From assembly GCA_037127315.1 (NCBI GenBank), contig JBBBDQ010000750.1:3672001-3736000 (forward strand): a stretch of DNA of 64,000 nt, given 5' to 3'. This DNA is from Ascarosepion bandense (lineage: Eukaryota; Mollusca; Cephalopoda; Sepiida; Sepiidae). Both the position numbers and the translations under genes were made by a program. Positions 48,747 through 57,129 of the stretch are shown here, piece after piece; position 1 is the stretch's first letter; the number at the start of each line of letters is the position of its first letter. Under the pieces are notes generated by a model that saw nothing but the letters and a program-made list of their open reading frames with translations, ran no database searches and was not told where the DNA came from.

Positions 48747-51700
48747 TTCAGCTCACATTATAAAATAGATTCTTAGTGATAAATTGAAAGATTGTTTATT
48801 TACAATAATATTGTATGTGAAAAGAAAGATGGGTGTAGGGAATAATCAAAATAATGTTTTGAGTGACTTAAAAGGTATTCGTCATATATCTTTTAAGCCC
48901 TAAAAGCATTGTTCTTTAAATTTTCTGCCAATTTCTCTAAAGTTATAAAAATCTTTAATCAGGAATGTAAAGTGTTAGCAAAGTTTAAATTTTGTTGAAT
49001 CATTTGGTGGCCGATAAGTTAACTCAGTAGCAAGAGTATTCATTTGTTAAATGGAAGGAATCACAGAATGATTGTCATTTCTAGAAAACTTTCAGAAGTT
49101 GGTATTGCATTGTAGAATTATTATTATTATTTATTATCATTGAAAAAAGTTGACATTAAGGGAAACTTTGTTTTGTCACATTTAGATGAATATGTTCAAA
49201 ACTATCTATTTTTAAGTTTTTGTGTGTTGTTACAGAGTTCGTTGTGGGTTACATGTTATCTCAGAATACAATGTCTTCTCACTGCTAATATTATTTGATT
49301 TGCTGATCTAAAATACTCTCCCTGACTCAGTCACAAACCAAATTATGATGAATAGGGATTAAACTGGTTGATAGCCTCCCTCATAATTACTTTGGCTGGC
49401 TTAAACTAGTTTCTAAATTGTCTCGGGTTTCAAATTCCATCCTTTTGATTGGAAATAATTTTGACAAGGAATTCTATTCTGAAGTCTCTTTTTCTTGAAC
49501 ATTTCTTTTTATTATCCTGAATTAGATAATGTCACTACAATCAGGCCTAGAAGCCAGGTTTATCAAAAAGGTTTCATCTGAACACCTCATTTGTATGTCT
49601 TTGCTCTAAATAGTGGAAAGGAGCAGAGGGTTGTATTTTTTTTTACATAGACTTTGATAATATAGTTGAATATACACTTGGTTTCAACTGCAGATCGTTT
49701 GTAACGTGAAATGAGATGCTTTGCAGATTTCTAATTCAATTTGAATATAAGAATAAATTACATGTCATCATCCACAAGTAAAACAAATTTATTCTCATCA
49801 GAATATTAAATCTTTTGGTTTTGAAGCATGCATATACATAAGTTAAAAGTCTGAAAACATAGGCACATGCAATTTATGAATCTATTTACTAAGCAATTCT
49901 ATCTGTCAAAAGATTTTTACAAACAGAATGAATTAAAATTCTCTATTTTTTGCAAATAATTGGGGACTTACATGTATTTGGAAGCATGAAAGAGATCACC
50001 AGCTGTTGTCTTGAAATCCTGGTATTTTTGCCACTCTTTCTTCGCATCTTCTGTCACTAATTTGCTGGTTGGTATTTTGGGAATTCCCATTTCTTCAGCA
50101 AATGCATTTGCTCCATTCCCCACAATCAGGACATGGTCAGTCTGTCAGGAAATGTTAAAGAAATTATAAAGGTAAACCATTTTAAAGAAATCTATGAAGA
50201 AATAGAAAAATGTTTTGTGTGATGTATGCACAAAGGAAAAGGATATACTGAGAAGTTTAAATCTAAATTAAAAAAAAAAAAGAAAATGTTTTGAGTATAT
50301 AGTCAAGCTAATTTATTTTTTACTAGCAGTATAGCTTGGCATTGCTCAGGTGTAATGAAAGCTTTAAAACTAATCCATGGTCCTGGAGCTCAGATTCTTT
50401 GGATGTTGGCACAAAAGACTAAAAAGCAATAGTTGTTTCCAGTTAAAGCGAAACCGTAGACTGAAAGAAAAATGAATGGATGTAAGTCAAATTTTGATTT
50501 CCTGGTATCGATATCAAATAAGTTTTTTTCATTGTAAACTGAATTTTGAAGGCTAAATAAGTCCTCTAAATAAATGGTATCATGGCTGAGACTAAGAAAT
50601 ACAATTAAACCTACTTAGAGCCAAACCCAAAGCAAAAACTAAAATAAAAGGGCTGAAAAAAATACAGACATACAGGCAGATAAACAGAAGCACGCACAAA
50701 CATCTTGCCTTTTATATATATATTATTGATTTTCTGCAACCTTGAAACTTCTGAATATCGTTTCTTATGTCTTTGTCTATGAGTGTATCAAATTTGATTA
50801 AAATCGGACCACTCCTTCTATAACCTGATTTTTTCGATTATCGATATTTATCGGGGGGTACTTTGACACAAAACCTAGCTAAGAACACTCGCAGATGCTT
50901 ATAGTACAACTGTGTAAATTTTCAAGAAAATCGGTTCAGCCGTTTTGGAGTCTATAGGTAACAGACACACACACACAGACGCACACACACAGTTCCATTT
51001 ATAAATAAGTTTAGATTTCTTCTTCTTTTTTTTTTTTACATTTTTGTTATTAAGCATCCCACAATGTGAGAACAGAAAATAGATAATAACAGAAGATCTG
51101 CCAAGAAAGGCAAAAATGCAAGAATCTAGGTAAAAATTTACCATGGATAATCTAGCAATTAAAGCACTTTCTATACATTTTTGCCTTACTTAAATATACT
51201 CATTTATATATAATATAAACAATTTAAATCATTTGTTAATTGATAGAATGTATTTACTCTATATACTTGAGTTGTATAGGATTAAGTTTTGCTTAGGATT
51301 CGTTTCCATAAAAAAAACATCAAAAAGACAACAATATTAAAAATAATTTATAAACACATCAAAGTGTAGACAATTGTAAAATGGCACTGTAAGTCTTCTC
51401 AGAATAATAATAAAAAACAAAAAGCATAATATAGACAATTTGTAAACAACTTAATCCATATCCTCCTGGTGTCAATTTAAACTGACATCTCCTCTCCCAC
51501 CCTGTATATCTAAAGCTATAATTTTGGATAGTGAAAATTTCCAATTTTCTATCTGAAATTTAAAAAAAAAAATAGTTTAAACAAAATAGTCACAATATGT
51601 GGGGAAAAAATAATGTCAGCTTAAGCTGACACCAGGTGGAATGGGTTAATAATGTAAGATTTTGTTTAATGTCACCTCAATGCCTGGGGATCATTTTATA

Positions 51701-54700
51701 CTGAGGGTATATTGTTCAGACATTTTTCTCCAGTCATTTTCGAGAGACCAAAATGTTGAAAATTCTTTCAATTTTAAGGTTTTGGTTATCTTTACAATTT
51801 AGTTATAGTTAATCTGTTTTGGAGTTTAAACCCCACCCTCAAAAAACCTATTTCTTTTAGGAATCCTGTAATCTGGTATGAAGTGATATTTTCAAAAAAT
51901 AACTAAAAATTTGAAGCAGTGTAATCTGAGTACATGTAGCTTTCCTATTCAATAAGAATCTGTTTTACCATGGTGGCATCAGGGCATCTAAGTAGGTGGT
52001 TAATAATGTAAATGTAAATTTTCAAAGTTTTTTTTAAGTTTTTTTATTGTCAACTAACAATACTTACACAATGAAATATATTCTTTATATCTTCTGATAT
52101 AAAAATGAATACAGTTCAATAAATTTTCTTAATAGGAAGAAGTTTTTTTAAAGCAAAATCAAACAGTTTTTTTTAAGCAAAATCAAACAGTTTTTTTTTA
52201 AAGCAAAATCAAACAGTTTTTTTTTTAAAGCAAAATCAAACAGTTTTTTTAAAGCAAAATCAAACAGTTTTTTTTTAAGCAAAATCAAACAGGTTTTTTT
52301 TTAAGCAAAATCAAACAGGTTTTTTTTTAAGCAAAATCAAACAGGTTTTTTTTTAGCAAAATCAAACAGTTTTTTTTTAAGCAAAATCAAATATGCAACC
52401 TGTAAAGTTATTAATGTGTGTAGATAATTTTGTTCTTTGTTAAAAACATTTTTTTTGTTTTTTTTTTTACACAAAACATTTAACATGTAAACATGATGTG
52501 AATATACAAATAGTTTTTTAAATATTTGATATGATCATCCTCCATTGGAGGTCCATGGACAACCTCAACAGAAGTGCCAAAATTTTTGGTTATTTCATGT
52601 TAAAGCTGAAGAGAGAAATTTGACGCACACTATTGTTTAAATATTAACTAAAACTAAATTGTAAATTTTATAAAAATGCCTGAACTATAAAACAAGAAAA
52701 TTTAAATAAACATGATTTTTGTGGATATTATACATTTTCTTCTCAAATTATTTTATATCTCAGATTAATTTTTGTTTTAATTTTCCAATTTTTTGATAAA
52801 TTCTTAAAAATCTCTTAATGATAATCTAAAGTTTGTAATTCTCATTAGTTAACCTAACATTTTCACTTTTGTTGCATTATTCAAGTGATGATTATTATTT
52901 TGAAAAGTGTTTGAAACTGTAATAAATGAGAGCAATAAATGAGAAATGTTTTTTATGTACATTGTTTTTGTGGAAAATGGTGGTGTGCCCTATTTTCGAT
53001 AGCCTAGAAGCAAAAACAATATTTGAATTAACTCCCTTGTTTTATAACTGCTATTTGAAACAATGACATAACTCCTGCCCTATATTTAAACAATAGTGTG
53101 TGTCAAATTTCTCTCTTCAGCTTCAACATGCAATAACCCAAAAATTTTGGAACTTCTGCTGAGGTTGTCCATAGACATCCAATGAAGGAGGATCATTTGA
53201 AATCTTTTAAAAAACTTTTTGTATATTCACATCATGTGTACATGTTAAATACTTTGTGTAAAAAATATTTTTCAATGAAGGACAAAATTATCCACACATT
53301 AATAACTTTACAGGTTGCATGTTTGATTTTGCTTAAAAAAAAACAAAAAAAAACTGTTTGATTTTGCTTAAAAACTGTTTGATTTTGCTTTTAAAAAAAC
53401 TGTTTGATTTTGCTTTAGAAAACTGCTTGCTTTTGCTTTTAAAAACTGTTTGATTTTGCAAAAAACCCCCCAAAAAACTGTTTGATTATGCTTAAAAAAC
53501 TGTTTGATTTTGCTTTAAAAAACTGTTTGATTTTGCTTTAAAAAAAAACAGTTTGATTTTGCTTAAAAAAAAACACTTCCTGCTAAGAAAATTTATTGAA
53601 CTGTATTCATTATGTTCATTTTTCAAAAAATCATCCTTAGTGTAAGAAGGAAGATTGATTGTATCTTTTCCAATAATTTTATACTTACTTGAAATATTGC
53701 TTGAATGCATTAAATATTTAAATGAGGCAATATTAGAACATTTATTTAGTTGTGGTTGTTAGGGTTAGAACATAAACATTTTCATTAATATATTGTATAA
53801 TTTTCTTGGTTTTGGTTCCCTATGTTAATGAGGAGTTGAATTTTTATATTATTCTTGTAACCTTAAGTTACCTTACTCAAACCCCAGAGATTCTTGCCAT
53901 ATTTGTACATACATTTTTTTTTTTTTTTTTTACACATTTGGTAAAAAGAATACGAACCATACTCATGATTATTTAACAACACTAATTTTAGCTAATTTAT
54001 ATTCATACAATAATTATTCAGGACATAACAAATATCAAAATAAAATAAAACCTTAATAATAATAATATTATAAAAGTAGCTATTGTACATGTTCAGTTAG
54101 CTAATTGCCATATGGGATACATGCTTGGATAAACATGTCTCTTTCAAGACACAACTAACAAGGCAGATTTTCCCGCAGTAAGTTGCACTTTACTTTCTGT
54201 GGTAGACCAGTTGCCAACCAAGGCTGTAAAAACCAATTTGTCCTGCTATTCAAACCACAGCTGGAGGAAGAAGCAATGGATTAATACTTTTCCCAAGCAT
54301 ATTTGAGCATAAGTGAATGAAAGAAATTCAACTGGTATTCAAACTCAGCTTTCTGTACATGTACATGTTACAAGTTGTAAAATTTTAAAAAATTTTTGAA
54401 GTTAATTGTTATGTGTTTTAAAAGTACAGTTTTTCTGTTGACACTGATATTACTGCATACTCTCTTGGCTCCCTCAGCAATATTTACTTACAAGATTATA
54501 AAAATTTGTTTTGAACAGGAGTAGAGTTTATTCCTTGTTTCCTGCTTAGGATTGGGTTTCTGTTTTGTCTAAAGTCTGCTTTAGGCTTATATTCCTAACA
54601 TGTGTCCTTTTCTATGCTAATACAACCCCACACTGTAACTTTCTACCTTGAATGTCTCTTGGGCCTTGTATTGGGTGAAAATTAATAATAAAAAAGAAAA

Positions 54701-56846
54701 GAAAAAGTGAACATATTACAAGGCAATATTTATTACTAGCAGTATAGCCCGGTGTTGTGGATTTGTATAAAGGACATACAGACAGATAAACAGATACACA
54801 CACAAACATCTTGCCTTATATATATATATATATATATATATAATCAATTTTCTGCACTATTGTAAGAACTGCAACCTTGAAACTTCTGAATATTATTTCT
54901 TATGTCTTTGACTATGAGTGTATCAAATTTGATTAAAATCAGACCAACTCCTTCTATAACTCAATTTTTTCGATTATCGATATTTATCGGGGGTACTTTG
55001 ACACAAAACCTAGCTAAGAACACTCGCAGACGCTTATAGTACAACTGTGTAAATTTTCAAGAAAATCAGTTCAGCCATTTCGGAGTCTATTTTCTCTCAA
55101 CAGTCCAAGAAAGCTAAGTATTTCAAACTCTCTTTGTTTACTTTTGAATGTACCATATATCCATTCAGTGAGCAACAAACTCTTAATTTTGTCTTAACAT
55201 TATTTTTTGTCAGATCATTTAATTTGTTGTATGAACATTTCCTCTTCATGATAATGCATTCAAATTATGAACTTTGAGAATTCTGATTTATTTTCCGAAA
55301 ACAATCTACTGACACTTCTTCAAGTGAATAAATTCATCTCGTTAAAATTACCTGTGTGTTTCCTCATCATTGTCATCCTTCACTAATTTTCTTGGTATAG
55401 GCTATTGTAGCCCCAGGCTGCTCATCTCAAAGCTCTGGTGTGTACATCACATGACCATAACTCAGCAAAACTTTTTGTTATCATATGCCGAAAACATTTT
55501 TCTGAGACCATTAATTTCATGAATCATCTTGGAAATAGTTAATGGTTACTACTGACAGCAAAACCTATTCCTAATTTTCTCGTCATGGTATAATGACTGA
55601 CCTCATTATACAAAGAAAGAAAAATAGAGGAAGATAATAGTTTGATCCTTAAAAGCCCTAAAATGAAAACTAGGCACATAATGACTGTGATTTACACAGG
55701 GGTGTATAAAATCTGCAGTCTAAAGAGAAATTCTACAGTGGCCAACCCAATGTAGGTGAAGGAGGTTTGAGAATTTGATGTTGTCCCCGTGACCTAACTA
55801 ATGCTGCTGATGTCAGGTCTTCACATCTGGCCAGATGGTGACCTGAGACCAGAGTTCCTACCTGATGTTTCTACTATTACAATTGTCCTTTTCAGGACAA
55901 AAAAAACAAATCCTTTCCTGTTCTACTACAACTACCCTTTTCAGAACAAGAAAGTCTACATTAGCACAACTGTCTTTTTAGGACAACAATCCAGTCTTTT
56001 CTCAAATTACTACAATTGCTCTTTTTAGAGCAAGAAAGGCTATCTTACTGTGATATGCACCAGCTCAATGCAGTGACCCATAAACTTCTAATGTAGAGCT
56101 GTTCAAATCAGCAACTTTCAGTGTAGTAAGCAGTTGAGTTGACTCAGTGACCTCCAGCATACAGCCCTATTTGACTCCAGACTGATCAGCCATCAACTGC
56201 TAATGTGGTCTACATGTTCATCACCAGATTGACCCATACTTCAACAGTTAGTGCAGTCTATGCCACCCAACAGTGGCAGCATCCGATGAACCAATGTAAT
56301 CAACCTGGTGCAGCAACAACTAACTACTCAGGCCTCATTCGCTGGCATACAAACTGCTAGCTGCATGCACTGTTCAATCAACAACACTTTCATGGCAACC
56401 CCAAAATTGTTAAATTGTAACAACATAACATAATAAAAGTTATCAGACTTGGCAACTTTGTCAATCAACTTTTTGCTTTTGTTACCCTTGCCTTTATCAA
56501 TTCACCTTTTTTAAAAGTCTGTAGAATTGATTACCATAACTGGCTCTGCAACTAAATAAATTGATTGTTCATTTTAACCCCCAAGTCACATGCCACTAAA
56601 GCCTTAATTCAAAATGTAATTCTTGAAAAAAAAAAAAATTGATTAAGCAAATTATTATAGAAGTCATTTTAGGAGTACAAGTTCTTCACTTTAGTACTAC
56701 TACCTTTTCCATAATGTGTTTAGCCAGTTGTATAGGGTTAGCAATGTTTTGTACACAAGCAACAGCTCCACTGTTTAATGTACTCCCATCCATAATCATA
56801 GCATCCATTTCAACTTCTCCTAAAATGTTTAAGGCAGATCCAGTTC
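32456..56846 (-). CDS. ASRGL1: Isoaspartyl peptidase/L-asparaginase (ASRGL1 type), 5' partial, 5 exons
   Basis: Plant-type N-terminal-nucleophile hydrolase that cleaves L-asparagine and isoaspartyl dipeptides after autoproteolysis; cytosolic in animals. Joined exons give about 250 residues; human ASRGL1 has about 308, so roughly 60 N-terminal residues (the VHGG region) are missing. Visible in order: [12 protein letters not shown], the exposed loop, the nucleophile segment ETVGCVARD (Thr is the predicted catalytic residue), [27 protein letters not shown], and a C-terminus with [11 protein letters not shown] and HYGLNPGEH. These match the family's catalytic and substrate-binding segments. All introns are GT-AG with matching phases. 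Oddity: Glu, not Gly, precedes the catalytic Thr. The first exon probably lies right of the window. Confidence 0.92.
32662..33174. other. ASRGL1 intron, no features recognised
   Basis: AT-rich intron DNA; nothing recognised. Confidence 0.5.
33175..33268 (+). repeat. Degenerate tRNA-like sequence (tRNA relic or SINE head)
   Basis: The A-box-like TGGCTGAACTGGTAGAG and the B-box-like GCCGGTTCGATTTG have tRNA-like order and spacing, but the acceptor and anticodon stems do not pair well. Not a functional tRNA. Confidence 0.45.
33483..33660. repeat. (TA)n tracts beside the ribozyme candidate
   Basis: TA runs at 33483-33500 and 33637-33660, with a further one at 33807-33831 on the other side of the ribozyme candidate. 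Confidence 0.85.
33682..33740 (+). ncRNA. Hammerhead ribozyme candidate, complete core
   Basis: CTGATGA (33687-33693); helix II GGTGC/GTACC (33694-33698 with 33708-33712, one G-U) around a 9-nt loop; GAAA (33713-33716); helix III of 6 perfect pairs (ACACAA 33716-33721 with TTGTGT 33728-33733) around CAGCTC; U at 33734 as the cleavage-site residue; helix I between CACTAC before the core and GCAGT after it (four of five pairs). Every core position fits the hammerhead consensus. It would cleave after 33734. Likely carried by a retroelement, since it lies among repeats; no neighbouring ORF was found. Confidence 0.65.
33761..35884. other. ASRGL1 intron, mostly unassigned
   Basis: (TA)n at 33807-33831, (AGT)n near 34172-34189, and a (GAA)n run near 34805-34818 that may end a LINE copy. 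At 34740-35520 the composition is more balanced, perhaps old LTR or LINE sequence; no motif is conclusive. Confidence 0.4.
35885..36165 (-). mobile_element. PLE-related inverted-end repeat, copy downstream of PLE polymerase
   Basis: On the - strand: tRNA-like stretch (GTTGTGAGTTCAATACCAGG as B-box region), AGATAACTCATGA body, CCTGAAGAAGGCTGAAACGT (both hammerhead-like halves, helix II deleted), then AATAGTCCGAATAATGTAAA terminus. Same strand as, and downstream of, the RT/GIY-YIG remnant. Confidence 0.7.
36225..36330 (+). repeat. Short tandem duplication at the PLE 3' end
   Basis: Two ~55-bp units each beginning TTACCAGAG(C/T)TCATA(T/C)TGCAA and ending in a TTTTCTCT phrase. Confidence 0.6.
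36384..37250 (-). mobile_element. Penelope-like element remnant: RT (YVDD) + GIY-YIG
   Basis: On the - strand: [10 protein letters not shown], stop, then [12 protein letters not shown] (RT motif C with catalytic DD), then the thumb region [14 protein letters not shown], then a frameshift and the GIY-YIG endonuclease ([20 protein letters not shown] ... VEHIW). This domain order is diagnostic of Penelope-like retroelements. Stops and frameshifts show it is inactive; the N-terminal RT half is gone. Confidence 0.85.
37250..37495 (+). mobile_element. PLE-related inverted-end repeat, copy in opposite orientation
   Basis: + strand copy starting within the tRNA-like part (AGAGTTGTGAGTTTGATACC) and continuing through CACCTGAAGAAGGCCAGAG to GTGTAAATACTACC. 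With the copy at 35885 it brackets the PLE polymerase as an inverted pair, an arrangement known for Penelope terminal repeats. Confidence 0.7.
37496..38440. other. ASRGL1 intron, little recognised
   Basis: AT-rich. A ~30-bp 3' terminal fragment of SINE family 1 occurs near 38409-38440 (CAGTTAAGTGCCATACGTGA). Confidence 0.5.
38441..38515 (+). repeat. 23-bp tandem repeat, about 3.3 units
   Basis: The unit GCTTTTAATAATGGTTGATGG(G) is repeated essentially without mutation, so it is recent. Confidence 0.9.
38762..38793 (-). mobile_element. SINE family 1, 3' terminal fragment
   Basis: Complement of the SINE 3' end (ATCAGTCAGTCAAGTGCTAT) alone, abutting a palindrome. Confidence 0.5.
38794..38876. 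repeat. Palindrome with ~37-bp arms
   Basis: GGTAAGAATATAAAAT and its complement are separated by a ~5-bp loop; outer parts TTATTGAAAAT also pair. Hairpin of MITE or miRNA-precursor size. Confidence 0.7.
38877..39293. other. ASRGL1 intron, nothing recognised
   Basis: AT-rich intron. Confidence 0.5.
39294..39404 (-). CDS. ASRGL1: ASRGL1 exon (GAGGYADN...TTGHGE)
   Basis: A 111-bp exon between TCCATTTTAG and AAATTG|gtaaaa. It encodes [19 protein letters not shown], the most conserved segment of the family, including the Thr-Gly that contact substrate, then [14 protein letters not shown]. Confidence 0.93.
39405..39622. other. ASRGL1 intron, nothing recognised
   Basis: AT-rich intron between the exon and a SINE. 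Confidence 0.5.
39623..39930 (-). mobile_element. tRNA-derived SINE, near full length (family 1)
   Basis: On the - strand: head GTTGTGGTGCAGTGGATATC through B-box region (TTCAAATTCC, mutated) to the 3' end CACTTAACTGACTGA. Confidence 0.86.
39935..40855. other. GC-richer segment between two SINE copies, unassigned TE
   Basis: Composition is clearly less AT-rich than its surroundings. A 144-codon - strand frame spans 40093-40527 (segment [20 protein letters not shown] is basic; later [13 protein letters not shown]). It contains the phrase GGCCTTGTGCCACATCT also seen near 5520. It looks like the 5' part of a retroelement, family not recognised. Confidence 0.4.
40857..41006 (-). mobile_element. 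tRNA-derived SINE, 5' half only (family 1)
   Basis: The head to mid-body is present on the - strand (GTTGTGGTGCAGTAGATGTC to AACCCATAACTGGAGG complement); the 3' half is missing. Confidence 0.8.
41007..41454. other. ASRGL1 intron, nothing recognised
   Basis: Short degraded sequence (a piece near 41200-41300 might be old TE coding sequence); no call. Confidence 0.4.
41455..41735. mobile_element. PLE-related repeat, head-to-head palindromic dimer
   Basis: Left and right halves are inverted copies of the family's hammerhead-containing terminus, meeting at ACCCTTTATTATAATTG/TAATAAAGGGTT (41566-41592). The right half has CTGAAGAAGGTT...GGCCGAAACGTT on the + strand. The whole region can fold as one ~130-bp-arm hairpin. 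Confidence 0.75.
41736..42849. other. ASRGL1 intron, (GT)n microsatellite
   Basis: AT-rich, with a GT run at 42319-42343. Nothing else recognised. Confidence 0.5.
42850..42971 (-). CDS. ASRGL1: ASRGL1 exon with catalytic Thr
   Basis: A 122-bp exon between CTGCATTCAG and TTGTTG|gtgagg. It encodes [31 protein letters not shown] and [10 protein letters not shown]. The Thr of ETVG is the predicted nucleophile freed by autocleavage. Confidence 0.93.
42972..43049. other. ASRGL1 intron up to the mariner
   Basis: Short intron stretch; the mariner insertion begins only ~80 bp from the exon boundary. Confidence 0.6.
43354..43749 (+). pseudogene. mariner transposase fragment
   Basis: Longest open stretch of the broken transposase: linker and first catalytic Asp region ([11 protein letters not shown]). 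The frame is cut at KWWK by the PLE-related insertion. Confidence 0.88.
44233..44833 (+). repeat. 3' LTR (601 bp)
   Basis: Starts TGTAGCGAATAAG directly after the purine tract. It contains a TATAAAA box (44448-44454) and downstream AATAAA/TTTTAATAAATTT, ordered as expected for U3-R-U5. Confidence 0.65.
44448..44454 (+). promoter_or_regulatory. TATA box of the nested LTR
   Basis: TATAAAAGGCCC context, a strong TATA element inside the U3 region. It probably drove the LTR element and now sits antisense in an ASRGL1 intron. Confidence 0.5.
45379..46230 (+). mobile_element. RTE-type LINE, 5'-truncated 3' end
   Basis: Flanked by a 10-bp duplication AAACTCAAAT (45369-45378, 46231-46240). It encodes [20 protein letters not shown] (RT motif C), then after frameshifts [41 protein letters not shown] and an RKRQLKF-like end. 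It finishes in a GAA triplet run, as many RTE-clade LINEs end in short tandem repeats. Inserted in the mariner. Confidence 0.88.
46465..46656. other. Intron sequence between mariner and Helitron-like element
   Basis: AT-rich; nothing recognised. Confidence 0.5.
46657..47368 (+). mobile_element. Non-autonomous Helitron-like element, + copy
   Basis: It starts TCTAAACTTATTTATAAATG and ends GGCTATACTGCTAG|T, the TC...CTAG ends of Helitrons, with the GAAACGGCTGAACCGA phrase common near such 5' ends. A short GC stem (GAGCTCCAGGACCATGG region) precedes the 3' tip. No Rep/helicase gene. Near-identical inverted partner at 50323. Confidence 0.65.
47369..47530. other. Intron, nothing recognised
   Basis: AT-rich spacer. 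Confidence 0.5.
47531..47690. repeat. Palindromic MITE with ~68-bp arms
   Basis: Arms 47531-47600 and 47620-47690 pair almost fully (TTTTTCAATAATCAAACTGT against its complement). Confidence 0.75.
47691..48164. other. Intron, nothing recognised
   Basis: AT-rich; a short local palindrome of GGCTGGC/GCCAGCC near 48043-48070. Confidence 0.5.
48165..48520 (+). mobile_element. SINE family 2, head-to-tail dimer
   Basis: Two body units (GGAGTAGATAGACTAAACTA ... CCTGTTTAGGATG) separated by a T-rich linker, the second followed by the LINE-like tail TATGTAGCCCCCTGCACATC ... GGGTGATATGATT and poly(A). B-box-like GGTTCACACTCC in each unit. Confidence 0.8.
48521..49971. other. ASRGL1 intron, (TA)n microsatellite
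   Basis: (TA)n at 48711-48743, otherwise AT-rich and unassigned. Confidence 0.5.
49972..50141 (-). CDS. ASRGL1: ASRGL1 exon (linker before catalytic Thr)
   Basis: A 170-bp exon between ATTTCCTGACAG and TACAT|gtaagt. It encodes [38 protein letters not shown] and a ~20-residue linker that is removed or disordered near the cleavage site in this family. Skipping it would shift the frame. Confidence 0.9.
50142..50322. other. Short intron stretch before Helitron-like copy
   Basis: 182 bp separate the exon from the inverted Helitron-like copy. Confidence 0.6.
50323..51015 (-). mobile_element. Non-autonomous Helitron-like element, - copy
   Basis: Inverted, highly similar partner of 46657-47368, with the same TC start (51015) and CTAG end (50323). 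Small indels only, so both copies are fairly young. Confidence 0.65.
51016..52097. other. ASRGL1 intron, nothing recognised
   Basis: AT-rich; a phrase CTGACATCTCCTC / TGTCAGCTTAAGCTGACACC near 51480-51640 is mildly palindromic. No call. Confidence 0.45.
52140..52395 (+). repeat. 24-27-bp tandem array, 10 units
   Basis: Core GCAAAATCAAACAG with T runs of varying length; units are almost unmutated in the core. Confidence 0.9.
53320..53575 (-). repeat. Inverted tandem array, 10 units
   Basis: Complement of the left array (CTGTTTGATTTTGCTT plus A run), more mutated than the left. Confidence 0.9.
53626..54090. other. ASRGL1 intron, nothing recognised
   Basis: AT-rich with a T run near 53915-53930. 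Confidence 0.5.
54091..54353 (-). mobile_element. tRNA-derived SINE, diverged (family 1)
   Basis: Body and 3' end recognisable (complement of CAGTTAGCTAATTGCCATAT; GGTAGACCAGTTGCCAACC); head lost. One of the oldest copies. Confidence 0.75.
54533..54690 (+). mobile_element. SINE family 2 fragment, diverged
   Basis: CCTTGTTTCCTGCTTAGGATTG matches the family 2 body; the remainder is degenerate. Confidence 0.5.
54736..55091 (-). mobile_element. Helitron-like element, truncated copy
   Basis: Ends with the same CTAG tip (54736) and shares the central blocks with the other two copies, but lacks the start and a ~300-bp internal piece. Contains (TA)n at 54817-54842. Confidence 0.6.
55092..55864. other. 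ASRGL1 intron, nothing recognised
   Basis: AT-rich; from 55620 composition becomes more balanced. Confidence 0.45.
55865..56360. repeat. Two adjacent diverged tandem-repeat arrays (~55-bp units)
   Basis: At 55865-56045 about four units with an ACTACAA(T/C)TGTCCTTTT(C/T)AG(G/A)ACAA theme; at about 56080-56360 three or more units with a CAACTGCTAATGTGGTCTA-like theme. Minisatellite-like, unassigned. Confidence 0.5.
56361..56703. other. ASRGL1 intron, nothing recognised
   Basis: Intron preceding (on the + coordinate side) the exon; nothing recognised. Confidence 0.5.
56704..56846 (-). CDS. ASRGL1: ASRGL1 exon (GEVEMDA region), first visible
   Basis: A 143-bp exon between TTTTTCCCAAG and GAAAAG|gtagta. 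Two bases complete a Gly codon from an exon not seen. It encodes [19 protein letters not shown], then [18 protein letters not shown] and [10 protein letters not shown]. Confidence 0.92.
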
Positions 56847-57129
56847 CTTGGGAAAAATAAAAATGAAAGAAGAAAAATTGATAAATAGGAAATAAATTAA
56901 AAATAGGAGGAAAAGCTGTATGAATTTTATAAATTTAAATTTGATAAGCAAATAAAACAAGAAAATACAATGAAGTATTTAGAAAATTAAGTCAGTGTTG
57001 TTCAAACTCTCAATAACTTAAAAAAAAGGCATTATTCTAAGAAAAATGTTTATCAAACAAGCATTTCAGTTTTCCTATAAAACTGAATTGAAAATTTCAT
57101 AATGGAAAATATATTTTTTTTTTTACAGT
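56847..57129. other. ASRGL1 intron, nothing recognised
   Basis: AT-rich intron. Confidence 0.5.

Larger units (their letters stand above)
52098..53625. mobile_element. ~1.5-kb foldback element with tandem arrays in both arms
   Basis: Left arm (about 52098-52665) and right arm (about 53080-53625) are inverted copies around a ~410-bp unique centre. Each arm holds a tandem array of 10 units with core GCAAAATCAAACAG plus a T run (52140-52395; complement at 53320-53575). Beyond the arrays the arms pair across AACCTGTAAAGTTATTAATG and neighbouring blocks. Structure matches Foldback-type DNA elements; no transposase present. Confidence 0.75.

Noticed and set aside
52140..52395. Evenly spaced repeats resembling a CRISPR array
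   Set aside because: The 'spacers' are T runs, the array is mirrored in a foldback element, and the genome is eukaryotic.
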